The position numbers and the translations under genes were made by a program. From NCBI GenBank assembly GCA_946186115.1, contig CAMHLV010000038.1, positions 1-32,375 of the forward strand: DNA of 32,375 bases, given 5' to 3'. This DNA is from an uncultured Prevotella sp. GTDB taxonomy: Bacteria > Bacteroidota > Bacteroidia > Bacteroidales > Bacteroidaceae. Below are positions 7,171-14,849 of the stretch, piece by piece. Numbering within the stretch: the stretch's first letter is position 1; every line of letters begins with the position of its first letter. Below the pieces are notes generated by a model. The model searched no databases. It had not been told where the DNA came from and saw only the letters and a list, made by a program, of their open reading frames with translations.

Positions 7171-7500
7171 TTACTCCCAGCAATAACCCATACGCTTCAG
7201 CATGGTTTCTTCAGAAAGCCATGTATTCTTGATGTATTCTATATAGACAACATCGTCTATAATAGAGTAAATAATCTTAATTCGAGGTATGACTTTATAT
7301 CCACGGAGTTCGAAGCCTACTTTCTCAGAAATGGGTTCAACAGCAGCAGATAGCGGCGATTGTGCTATCTTATGCACAGCATCCATCACTTGACTGCGCA
7401 TTTTGTTATACTGCTCTTCGCCGTGCTCTTCCAGCGTGTATTGTAGCACCTCAGCAAGACTCAGCAACGCAGGTTCCGACCATCTTGTTTCTAAACTCAT
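7171..7500 (-). CDS. ParE/RelE-type toxin of a toxin-antitoxin pair
   Basis: With the start at the ATG in MSLETRWSEPAL (7500) the protein is 109 aa, usual for RelE/ParE toxins. WSEPALLSLAEVLQYTLEEHG is the N-terminal strand and helix, and FELRGYKVIPRIKIIYSIIDDVVYIEYI is the C-terminal beta sheet of the fold. A longer reading from 7557 adds residues with no family support and overlaps the antitoxin more deeply. The start lies inside the antitoxin gene's 3' end, so the two are translationally linked. RelE members cut mRNA on ribosomes and ParE members poison gyrase; the sequence does not decide between them. Confidence 0.75.
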   Translation of the reverse strand: MSLETRWSEPALLSLAEVLQYTLEEHGEEQYNKMRSQVMDAVHKIAQSPLSAAVEPISEKVGFELRGYKVIPRIKIIYSIIDDVVYIEYIKNTWLSEETMLKRMGYCWE

Positions 7501-7615
7501 ATAGTCTGTCGTCCAAATAGCGCTCTGCTTCTTCCTGTGAGTAGCTTTTACCTGCACGCACTTGGCTGTGGCTTAGCTGAAGGATTTTTACCAGTCTTTC
7601 TTCTTCATTCATCAT
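7451..7615 (-). CDS. Antitoxin partner of the ParE/RelE-type toxin
   Basis: This is a short protein of about 54 aa starting MMNEEERLVKILQLSHSQVR. It carries SYSQEEAERYLDDRLYEFRNKM, a helix pattern seen in small Bacteroidetes antitoxins preceding RelE/ParE genes. It can start at either of two consecutive ATGs (7615 or 7612). It overlaps the toxin start by 50 bases. A consensus promoter ends 21 bases upstream. The final GTCVAESC may be extra sequence read into the toxin gene. Confidence 0.65.
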   Translation of the reverse strand: MMNEEERLVKILQLSHSQVRAGKSYSQEEAERYLDDRLYEFRNKMVGTCVAESC

Positions 7616-7636
7616 ACCATCGCACTTTTGATGCTG

Positions 7637-7668
7637 CAAAGATATGAAATACACATGAAAGTTCCAAA
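7637..7668 (-). promoter_or_regulatory. Promoter of the toxin-antitoxin operon
   Basis: On the minus strand, TTTG (7668-7665), 20 bases, TATCTTTG (7644-7637). Confidence 0.75.
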
Positions 7669-7726
7669 CTTTTTCCTAAAAATCTGTGCCACGATGTCAA
7701 AGAACGATTATCTTGTTTTTTTATTT

Positions 7727-7915
7727 CTATCGGGCAATGCCGAGTAAACTTTCAATCTCCTTCTTCTCAAAGATACGGGTGCCGCGGCCTATCATTTGTT
7801 TGAAGGTAGTGGGGTTGTTCACCTCCTTGTCTATCACTATCAGTCAACATGTCTTGCAATCAATACCAGTAGTCAGCAGTTCGCTGGTCGTTGCAATAAC
7901 AGGACAAGCTTTACG
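7727..7915 (-). pseudogene. Fragment of a type I restriction motor subunit (HsdR-like)
   Basis: The minus strand encodes KACPVIATTSELLTTGID, then CKTC, a TGA stop (7846-7844), then in the same frame LIVIDKEVNNPTTFKQMIGR, GTRIFEKKEI and ESLLGIAR, ending at TAG. TTSELLTTGID and FKQMIGRGTR are helicase motifs V and VI of HsdR/EcoEI-type restriction subunits, which are usually 800-1,100 aa. About 60 codons survive. The 5' side is cut off at 7915, immediately before repeat copy 3. The fragment is non-functional. Confidence 0.8.
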
Positions 7916-8041
7916 TTGCAAAAATACTACTTTCCAAGTATTCTGCAAAGGAAAAGCTGGAAAAAATCTATATATTACGACAACGAGGAGATTATTATTT
8001 ACGACAACCCAGACAACTGGGACAACTTTTTGCCAATACAC
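7916..8041 (-). repeat. Promoter-iteron repeat module, copy 3
   Basis: This is a full-length copy that keeps the promoter boxes, the GGAAAAGCTGG block, the four GACAAC hexamers and the terminal TTTTTGCCAATACAC (ending 8041). Relative to copy 2 it differs mainly in the N19 spacer (ACTTTCCAAG in place of ACATTCTTTG) and in a 2-base loss before the first GACAAC. It abuts the cut end of the HsdR fragment, with its promoter facing that fragment. Confidence 0.85.
7919..7949 (-). promoter_or_regulatory. Promoter inside repeat copy 3
   Basis: On the minus strand, TTTG (7949-7946), 19 bases, TATTTTTG (7926-7919). It now points at a dead hsdR fragment. Confidence 0.7.
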
Positions 8042-8101
8042 GGGAACTGTGACCTGTGTGATAGAATTAAACTTGGGCCTGCATAAAAAATGAATAAATA
8101 A

Positions 8102-8133
8102 TTTGTAAGTTTCAACCTTTATTCGTATCTTTG
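8102..8133 (+). promoter_or_regulatory. Distal promoter of the hut operon
   Basis: TTTG (8102-8105), 20 bases, TATCTTTG (8126-8133) is a perfect consensus. The -7 box is the left arm of the dyad at 8125-8154. Confidence 0.75.
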
Positions 8134-8154
8134 CGATTAAAATCGCGAAGATAC
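8125..8154. promoter_or_regulatory. 13-bp dyad overlapping the distal hut promoter, possible operator
   Basis: GTATCTTTGCGAT (8125-8137) and ATCGCGAAGATAC (8142-8154) are reverse complements with one T/C difference (a G-U pair in RNA), separated by TAAA. It covers the -7 box and start region of the first hut promoter. It could be an operator for an unseen regulator or a 5'-end hairpin in the transcript. No hutC or other regulator gene is in the window. Confidence 0.55.
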
Positions 8155-8186
8155 TCCGTCTCGGAAATAAAAAACAAAATCGTTTG

Positions 8187-8219
8187 TTTCTGTATTTCTC
8201 TCGACTTGCCGTATCTTTG
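8187..8219 (+). promoter_or_regulatory. Proximal promoter of the hut operon
   Basis: TATCTTTG (8212-8219) is a perfect -7 box. The best -33 candidate is TTTC (8187-8190) at 21 bases, an imperfect match. The ftcD ATG is at 8259. The string GTATCTTTGC is shared with the distal promoter. Confidence 0.55.
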
Positions 8220-8258
8220 CCATAGAAATGACTATGAAAAGATATATTGTTTAGAAAC

Positions 8259-9980
8259 ATGACAAAACAAATCATTGAATGTGTCCCTAATTATAGCGAA
8301 GGACGGGATATGGCTGTGGTGAAACAGATAACCGATGCCATAGAGTCAGTGAAAGGAGTAAGGCTGCTGGATGTTGACCCCGGTGAAGCAACAAACCGCA
8401 CAGTGGTGACTTTTGTGGGCAGTCCTGATGATGTAGTAGAAGCTGCATTCCGTGGCGCTGCCAAAGCTGCACAGGTTATTGATATGCGCCAGCATCATGG
8501 GGCTCATCCGAGAATGGGTGCTACCGACGTGCTGCCGCTGATTCCTGTTGCTGGCATCTCGCTTGAGGAGTGTGCTGCACTGGCAAGGAAACTGGCAGAG
8601 CGCATGGCCCGTGAACTCAGCATTCCATGCTACTGTTACGAGGCTTCTGCCCTGAAGCCGGAACACAAAAACCTGGCTGTATGCCGTGAAGGTGAGTATG
8701 AGGCTTTGTACAAGAAGTTGACGGAGGCTGATAAGATGCCCGACATGATGCCGACGATACCTGCCGGTGGCCTGACGCCCGACTCAATACCGGAGAATAT
8801 ACTGCGCTCTGGTTGTACGGCAGTAGGAGCACGCGACTTCCTGATAGCCGTCAACTGGAACCTGAACACTACATCGACTCGACGTGCCAATGCCATAGCC
8901 TTTGACGTACGCGAGAAAGGGCGGCCGGTGCGCGAGGGACATCCCATCACGGGTAAGCCCAAGCGCGATGCTGATGGTAACATCGTGATGCAGCCCGGCA
9001 CGCTGAAGTGTACCAAGGCCATAGGCTGGTATATAGAGGAGTATGGCATTGCCCAGGTGTCGATGAATATGACTAATATCAATGTCACGCCGCTGCACGT
9101 GGCCTTCGACGAGGTGTGCCGCTGTGCGCAGAACCGAGGCATACGTGTTACAGGAACAGAGATAGTGGGACTGGTGCCCAAGCGTGCGCTGATAGATGCA
9201 GGCAAGTATTTCCTGAGAAAGCAGAACCGCTCGACGGGTATTCCCGAGGAGGACATCATAAGAATAGCGGTGAAGTCGATGGGACTTGACGACTTGCGGC
9301 CTTTCAACGTCAGCGAGAAGGTGATAGAATACAGAATGGAGGATGCTGACAGCAAGAAGCTGGTGAATCTCAGCGTTGAGGCTTTCGCCAATGAGACATC
9401 ACGCGAGAGTCCTGCGCCCGGCGGGGGAACAATCGCTGCCTATATGGGGGCTTTAGGGGCTGCATTGGGTGCGATGGTGGCTAACCTGTCGTCGCATAAG
9501 GCCGGGTGGGACGAGCGCTGCCCGGAGTTTTCGCAGTGGGCAGAGCGCGGACAGATATTGAAGGATAATCTGCTGCATCTTGTAGATGAGGACACCGAGG
9601 CATTCAACGAGATAATGGCTGCTTTTGCCATGCCTAAACTGACTGAACAGGACAAGGCTCTGCGCAGTCAGGCCATACAGAATGCCACGCTGCATGCCGC
9701 AGAGGTGCCCCTGCAGACGATGAAGGCCAGTATGGAGGTTTTCGACCTCTGTCGCGCAATGGCTGCCGAGGGTAATCCGGCCAGCGTCAGCGATGCCGGA
9801 GTGGGAGCCCTGGCAGCTCGTGCTGCTGTGCTGGGAGCGGGACTGAATGTGAAGATCAATGCCGGTTCGCTGAAAGACCGCAGCAGTGCCGATGCTCTCA
9901 TAGCCGAGGCCGACAGGCTTATTGGCGACGCCAACAAGGCTGAGCAGGAGGTGCTCGCTATCGTTGAATCGAAACTCTAA
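8259..9980 (+). CDS. ftcD: Bifunctional glutamate formimidoyltransferase / formiminotetrahydrofolate cyclodeaminase
   Basis: This cytosolic enzyme finishes histidine breakdown. It moves the formimino group of N-formimino-glutamate to tetrahydrofolate, then deaminates the product to 5,10-methenyl-THF and ammonia. It has 573 aa and both halves are present: the transferase (ECVPNYSEGRD at the N-terminus and the active-site HHGAHPRMGATDV at residues 79-91), and the cyclodeaminase from about residue 365 (FANETSRESPAPGGGTIAAY). This is the fused architecture of the animal enzyme. I chose the ATG at 8259; an upstream TTG at 8247 adds only four residues. It is first in the hut operon, 33 bases before hutU. 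No hutF or hutG is present, consistent with the folate route. Confidence 0.95.
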   Translation: MTKQIIECVPNYSEGRDMAVVKQITDAIESVKGVRLLDVDPGEATNRTVVTFVGSPDDVVEAAFRGAAKAAQVIDMRQHHGAHPRMGATDVLPLIPVAGISLEECAALARKLAERMARELSIPCYCYEASALKPEHKNLAVCREGEYEALYKKLTEADKMPDMMPTIPAGGLTPDSIPENILRSGCTAVGARDFLIAVNWNLNTTSTRRANAIAFDVREKGRPVREGHPITGKPKRDADGNIVMQPGTLKCTKAIGWYIEEYGIAQVSMNMTNINVTPLHVAFDEVCRCAQNRGIRVTGTEIVGLVPKRALIDAGKYFLRKQNRSTGIPEEDIIRIAVKSMGLDDLRPFNVSEKVIEYRMEDADSKKLVNLSVEAFANETSRESPAPGGGTIAAYMGALGAALGAMVANLSSHKAGWDERCPEFSQWAERGQILKDNLLHLVDEDTEAFNEIMAAFAMPKLTEQDKALRSQAIQNATLHAAEVPLQTMKASMEVFDLCRAMAAEGNPASVSDAGVGALAARAAVLGAGLNVKINAGSLKDRSSADALIAEADRLIGDANKAEQEVLAIVESKL

Positions 9981-10013
9981 CCTGAGAAAAACCTAATAAC
10001 TAAAAACCGTAAT

Positions 10014-12056
10014 ATGACTACTGAAGATTTTCAAAAAGAGATTAGGATGGGCATTCCCGACACGCTGCCTGAGAAGCCTGTCTATGATACCACTGTTAAC
10101 CACGCCCCGAAACGTAAGGATATCCTTACGCAGGAGCAGAAAAAGCTGGCACTGCGCAATGCCCTGCGCTACTTTCCCGAGCATCTGCACAGACAGCTGG
10201 CTCCTGAGTTTGCCGATGAGCTGCAAAGGTATGGGCGCATCTACATGTACCGATACCGCCCGCAGTATGAGATGTATGCACGTCCCATCGACGAGTATCC
10301 TGCCCGCAGTCGCCAGGCTGCCGCCATCATGCTCATGATACAGAACAATCTGGACCCGCGCGTGGCACAGCATCCTCATGAACTTATTATATATGGTGGC
10401 AATGGTGCTATCTTCCAGAACTGGGCGCAATACCGGCTGGTGATGCGCTATCTGAGCGAGATGACTGACGAACAAACGCTGGTAATGTATAGCGGACACC
10501 CGCTGGGACTGTTCCCCTCGCACAGGAATGCCCCACGTGTGGTTGTCACCAACGGAATGGTGATACCTAACTATTCCAAGCCTGACGACTGGGAGCGGCT
10601 GAATGCCCTCGGAGTGAGCCAGTATGGACAGATGACGGCAGGCAGCTATATGTATATCGGTCCGCAGGGTATAGTGCATGGCACTACCATCACCGTGCTC
10701 AATGCTGCCCGCAAACAGGGCGGCGGTACGGCGGGAAAACTCTTCGTCACGGCAGGACTGGGAGGAATGAGCGGTGCCCAGCCTAAGGCCGGAAACATAG
10801 CCGGAGTGGTGAGCATCACTGCCGAGATAAATCCTGCTGCCACCCAGAAGCGCTACGAACAGGGGTGGGTGGATGAAGTGTATGACGACATAGAAGAGCT
10901 GTTCGGACATGTCAACGACAGTATAGCCAAAAAGGAGGCACGCAGCTATGCATATCAGGGAAATGTGGTAGATCTCTGGGAGTATGCTGCCGAACATGAT
11001 ATCCATGTTGACCTCGGTTCTGACCAGACGTCACTTCATAATCCCTGGGCTGGAGGATACTATCCTGTGGGACTGTCGCTGGAGGAGTCGAAAGCGATGA
11101 TGGCCGATAATCCTGAACTGTTCAAGGAGAAGGTGCAGGCATCGCTGCGCCGACATGTTGCGGCTATCAACAAGCTCACGGCTCGCGGCATGTACTTTTT
11201 CGACTATGGCAATGCCTTCCTGTTGCAGGCCGGACGTGCGGGAGCGGATGTCTTTGAGCCTGATGCCGCAGCGCCGCAACAGGCCGACAAACAGCAACAG
11301 GCGGAGAGGCGCTTCAAATATCCCTCGTATGTCCAGGATATCATGGGACCAATGTGCTTCGACTATGGCTTCGGACCGTTCCGCTGGGTGTGTGCCTCGG
11401 GCAAGCCTGCCGACCTCGCTGTTACCGACGATATAGCATGCCATGTGCTGGAAGAGATTGCCGCTACGGCTCCTGCTGAGATTCGCCAGCAGATGCACGA
11501 TAACATCCAGTGGATTCGCGGCGCCCAGGCAAATCACCTCGTGGTGGGCTCTCAGGCACGCATACTCTATGCCGACTGCGAGGGACGTACAAAGATTGCT
11601 GCCGCCTTCAACAAGGCCATTGCCGAAGGCCGACTGAGCGGGCCTGTTGTACTAGGTCGCGACCACCACGACGTGAGCGGTACCGACTCTCCATACCGCG
11701 AGACCAGCAATATCTACGACGGTTCGCAGTTCTGCGCCGATATGGCCGTGCAGAATGTGATAGGCGATGCTTTCCGCGGCGCTACATGGGTGAGCATACA
11801 CAATGGAGGCGGAGTAGGCTGGGGCGAGGTCATCAACGGTGGCTTCGGAATGGTGATTGACGGTAGCGAAGAGAGTGAACGCCATATCCGCGAGATGCTG
11901 TTCTGGGATGTCAACAACGGCATAGCACGCCGCTCGTGGGCCCGCAACAGCGGTTCAATGGATGCTATACGCCGTGAGATGGAGCGCACGCCCGAGTTGA
12001 AGGTGACGCTGCCCAACCTGGTTGACGATGAAATCATAGAGAACTTACTACCTTAA
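10014..12056 (+). CDS. hutU: Urocanate hydratase, long form
   Basis: It converts urocanate to 4-imidazolone-5-propionate with tightly bound NAD+. FVTAGLGGMSGAQPKAGNIA is the nucleotide-binding signature, and GPMCFDYGFGPFRWVCASG is the strongly conserved stretch with active-site cysteines. Its 680 aa exceed the roughly 555 aa of the Pseudomonas and Bacillus enzymes and match the long form found in Bacteroidetes and in animal UROC1 (about 676). The extra residues are mainly at the N-terminus and in an inserted stretch near residues 420-436 (AAAPQQADKQQQAERR). It lies second in the operon, 7 bases before hutH. Confidence 0.96.
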   Translation: MTTEDFQKEIRMGIPDTLPEKPVYDTTVNHAPKRKDILTQEQKKLALRNALRYFPEHLHRQLAPEFADELQRYGRIYMYRYRPQYEMYARPIDEYPARSRQAAAIMLMIQNNLDPRVAQHPHELIIYGGNGAIFQNWAQYRLVMRYLSEMTDEQTLVMYSGHPLGLFPSHRNAPRVVVTNGMVIPNYSKPDDWERLNALGVSQYGQMTAGSYMYIGPQGIVHGTTITVLNAARKQGGGTAGKLFVTAGLGGMSGAQPKAGNIAGVVSITAEINPAATQKRYEQGWVDEVYDDIEELFGHVNDSIAKKEARSYAYQGNVVDLWEYAAEHDIHVDLGSDQTSLHNPWAGGYYPVGLSLEESKAMMADNPELFKEKVQASLRRHVAAINKLTARGMYFFDYGNAFLLQAGRAGADVFEPDAAAPQQADKQQQAERRFKYPSYVQDIMGPMCFDYGFGPFRWVCASGKPADLAVTDDIACHVLEEIAATAPAEIRQQMHDNIQWIRGAQANHLVVGSQARILYADCEGRTKIAAAFNKAIAEGRLSGPVVLGRDHHDVSGTDSPYRETSNIYDGSQFCADMAVQNVIGDAFRGATWVSIHNGGGVGWGEVINGGFGMVIDGSEESERHIREMLFWDVNNGIARRSWARNSGSMDAIRREMERTPELKVTLPNLVDDEIIENLLP

Positions 12057-12063
12057 TTATATT

Positions 12064-13566
12064 ATGGCAAACATACATTATATCAGTGCCGAGCATCTGA
12101 CTATTGAGCGCATCGGCGAAATCATTTACAACAACTACAAGTTGGAACTCAGCGAAGATGCCAAGGTTCGCATCCGCCGCTGCCGCAACTATCTGGACAA
12201 GAAAATTGACCGCAACGGCGAACCGGTTTACGGTGTCACCACAGGCTTTGGCTCGCTGTGTAATGTCAGCATCGGCAAAGACCATCTTGCACAGCTGCAG
12301 ATAAACCTCATCAAGTCGCATGCCTGTGGTACGGGCGAGAGGGTGCCCAACGACATCGTGAAAATCATGATGCTGCTGAAGATACAGTCGCTGAGCTACG
12401 GATATTCTGGTTGTAAGCTGGATACCGTACAGCGACTGGTGCAATTCTTCAATAACGACATCTATCCCATTGTATATAAGCAGGGCTCACTGGGGGCTTC
12501 TGGTGACTTGGTGCCCCTGGCTCACATGTGTCTGCCGCTGGTAGGCCTCGGCGAGGTGGAATATCAGGGCAAGGTGATGGCCGGAGAGGAAATGTTGCGG
12601 AAGAAGCGCTGGAAACCTATTGAACTGGCATCGAAGGAGGGACTGGCATTGCTCAATGGTACGCAGAATATGAGTGCCTTCGCCGTGTGGTCTCTGTTGC
12701 AGGCGCAGCACCTGAGTGACTGGGCCGACACGATAGCGGCGCTGTCGCTCGACGCCTTCGACGGCCGTGTTGAACCGTTCAACCCCATCGTCCATGCCAT
12801 ACGTCCGCACCAGGGACAGATAGAGACGGCTCAGCGTATGCGCGAACTGCTGGAGGGTAGCCAGATAGTAAACTCCATCAAAGCCCACGTGCAAGACCCG
12901 TACTCTTTCCGCTGCGTGCCTCAGGTTCACGGTGCGGTGAAGGACACCATACGCTACGTAAAGTCTGTCATCGACAAGGAGATAAACTCGGCTACCGACA
13001 ATCCCGTGGTATGTCCTGACGAAGACCTCATCATTTCGGCCGGCAACTTCCACGGTGAACCTATCGCCCTGCCCATCGACTTCCTGTCGATAGCCATGAG
13101 CGAACTGGCAAACATTGCAGAGCGCCGCATATACCGCCTGGTGTCGGGCACGCGAGGCCTGCCAAGTTTCCTGGTGGCCAATCCGGGAGTAAACAGCGGA
13201 TTCATGATAACACAGTACACAGCGGCATCGGTGGTCAGCCTCAACAAGTCGCTGGCCATGCCGTCATCGGTAGATAGCATACCATCATGTCAGGACCAGG
13301 AAGACCTCGTATCGATGGGTGCCAACGCTGCCATAAAATTATATAAGGTGATTCTGAACACCGAGCGCGTGCTGGCTATCGAACTCTTCAATGCTGCGCA
13401 GGCACTTGACTTCCGTCTGCCGCTGAGGTCGTCGGTACCGCTGTGCCGCCTGTATGACGACTTCCGCAAGGTGGTTCCATTCATACTGAATGATGAACTC
13501 ATGTATCCTCATATTGCCAATGCTGTGGAATTTCTGCGTGGACACCAACCGCTAAGCTACAAATGA
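12064..13566 (+). CDS. hutH: Histidine ammonia-lyase
   Basis: It deaminates L-histidine to urocanate, the committed first step. The 500-aa length is normal. GSLGASGDLVPLAHM contains A145-S146-G147, the triad that cyclises to the MIO electrophile. YGVTTGFG near residue 58 is the conserved N-terminal loop. SSVDSIPSCQDQEDLVSMG near residue 400 matches the usual HAL C-terminal block, including Q and E of the substrate pocket. The stop codon overlaps the hutI start by ATGA (13563-13566), implying coupled translation. Confidence 0.97.
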   Translation: MANIHYISAEHLTIERIGEIIYNNYKLELSEDAKVRIRRCRNYLDKKIDRNGEPVYGVTTGFGSLCNVSIGKDHLAQLQINLIKSHACGTGERVPNDIVKIMMLLKIQSLSYGYSGCKLDTVQRLVQFFNNDIYPIVYKQGSLGASGDLVPLAHMCLPLVGLGEVEYQGKVMAGEEMLRKKRWKPIELASKEGLALLNGTQNMSAFAVWSLLQAQHLSDWADTIAALSLDAFDGRVEPFNPIVHAIRPHQGQIETAQRMRELLEGSQIVNSIKAHVQDPYSFRCVPQVHGAVKDTIRYVKSVIDKEINSATDNPVVCPDEDLIISAGNFHGEPIALPIDFLSIAMSELANIAERRIYRLVSGTRGLPSFLVANPGVNSGFMITQYTAASVVSLNKSLAMPSSVDSIPSCQDQEDLVSMGANAAIKLYKVILNTERVLAIELFNAAQALDFRLPLRSSVPLCRLYDDFRKVVPFILNDELMYPHIANAVEFLRGHQPLSYK

Positions 13567-14849
13567 CGCTGATAGTAAAGAATATAGGATTGCTGGCGGG
13601 CATCCAGCCTGCCGGCATATCCTGTCTCTGTGGCGACAGGATGGCCGGCATGGAAGTGATGCGCGACGCTTGGCTGCTGGCGGAGGATGGATATATCAAA
13701 GACTTCGGACAGGGCAGCGCTCCCGACATCTCTGCCGATGAAACGGTGGATGCCGAGGGTGGGGCATTGTTGCCATCCTTTTGCGACAGTCATACTCATC
13801 TGGTGTTTGCTGCCAGCCGCGAAGGGGAGTTCGTGGATAAGATCCGCGGACTGAGCTATGCCGAGATAGCCCGTCGCGGCGGTGGAATACTGAATACTGC
13901 CGACCGCCTGCATGAAATGTCGGAAGATGAGCTTTATGAATCATCGATGGCGCGTATTGACGAGATAGTGAAAAAAGGAACGGGAGCAGTGGAAATAAAG
14001 AGCGGATACGGTCTGAACACTGCCGACGAGCTGAAAATGCTGCGTGTCGTCAGGCGCATCAAAGAGAGTTGCCCGATGGTGGTAAGGAGTACGTTCCTCG
14101 GAGCGCATGCTGTGGGGCGCGAATATACGGGGCGGCAGGCCGAATATGTGGATATGCTCATCAGCGAAATGATTCCTGAGGTAGGTCGCCAGGGCTTGGC
14201 AGACTATATCGATGTGTTCTGCGACGAGGGATTCTTCACTCCCGCCGAGACGGCCCGCATTCTGGAGGCTGGTGCGCAGTACGGCATGCGCCCGAAGATT
14301 CACGGTCAGGAGTTGGCCGACAGCGGAGGCGTGGAAGTGGCCGTTGCCCACAATGCCCTCTCGGTGGATCACCTGGAAAGCATGACAGAGCGAGATATCC
14401 AACTGCTGAAGGAAAAGGTGATAGCGGATGGTGAAGACGCACAGACGACGGTTCCTACGGCTCTGCCGGGCACGTCGTTCTTCCTGAATATGCCCTTTGC
14501 CCCTGCCCGCAAGATGATTGCTGCCGGACTGCCACTTGCCATTGCCAGCGACTACAATCCTGGATCAACACCGTCGGGCGACATGAAATTTGTGGTGGCT
14601 CTGGCTTGCATCAAGATGAGGCTGCTGCCCGAGGAGGCTCTGAATGCTGCCACGGTGAACAGCGCCTGCGCCATGGGAGTGAGTGAACTGTGTGGTTCCA
14701 TCACGCGTGGAAAACTGGCAAACTTCTTCATCACAAAGCCTATCCCGTCGCTGGATTACATTCCCTATGCTTACACACAGCCTATCATCAGAAGGGTGTT
14801 CCTGAGAGGCTTGTCGCCTATTTCAGCTTCATCAGAAGCATGCCGATAA
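13563..14849 (+). CDS. hutI: Imidazolonepropionase
   Basis: It hydrolyses 4-imidazolone-5-propionate to N-formimino-L-glutamate. It is a metal-dependent amidohydrolase of 428 aa (family about 405-420). Metal ligands are visible: H77 and H79 in CDSHTH, His in KIHGQEL, His in SVDHLE and Asp in SDYNPGS. EIKSGYGL is the family signature. The last dozen residues (LSPISASSEACR) run past the usual end near RRVFLRG and are encoded in bases that also encode the end of the convergent membrane protein gene (overlap 14818-14849). Confidence 0.95.
   Translation: MTLIVKNIGLLAGIQPAGISCLCGDRMAGMEVMRDAWLLAEDGYIKDFGQGSAPDISADETVDAEGGALLPSFCDSHTHLVFAASREGEFVDKIRGLSYAEIARRGGGILNTADRLHEMSEDELYESSMARIDEIVKKGTGAVEIKSGYGLNTADELKMLRVVRRIKESCPMVVRSTFLGAHAVGREYTGRQAEYVDMLISEMIPEVGRQGLADYIDVFCDEGFFTPAETARILEAGAQYGMRPKIHGQELADSGGVEVAVAHNALSVDHLESMTERDIQLLKEKVIADGEDAQTTVPTALPGTSFFLNMPFAPARKMIAAGLPLAIASDYNPGSTPSGDMKFVVALACIKMRLLPEEALNAATVNSACAMGVSELCGSITRGKLANFFITKPIPSLDYIPYAYTQPIIRRVFLRGLSPISASSEACR

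Noticed and set aside
9..8041. The three repeats as a CRISPR array
   Set aside because: The copies are more than 100 bases long and 3.4-4.4 kb apart, with a promoter inside. There is no regular repeat-spacer pattern and no cas gene.
7686..8093. Rightward 135-aa open frame across the HsdR fragment and repeat copy 3
   Set aside because: It is antisense to helicase motifs and its second half is translated repeat sequence; the minus-strand reading explains the region better.
7844..8275. Leftward 143-aa frame ending in HsdR-like sequence
   Set aside because: Only the last 22 or so residues are HsdR-like. The rest is translated repeat module and hut leader, so it is a fortuitous join, not a fusion gene.
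9993..11006. Long 337-aa frame antisense to hutU
   Set aside because: High-GC codon bias in hutU opens the opposite frame; the plus strand has full urocanase signatures and the antisense protein has none.
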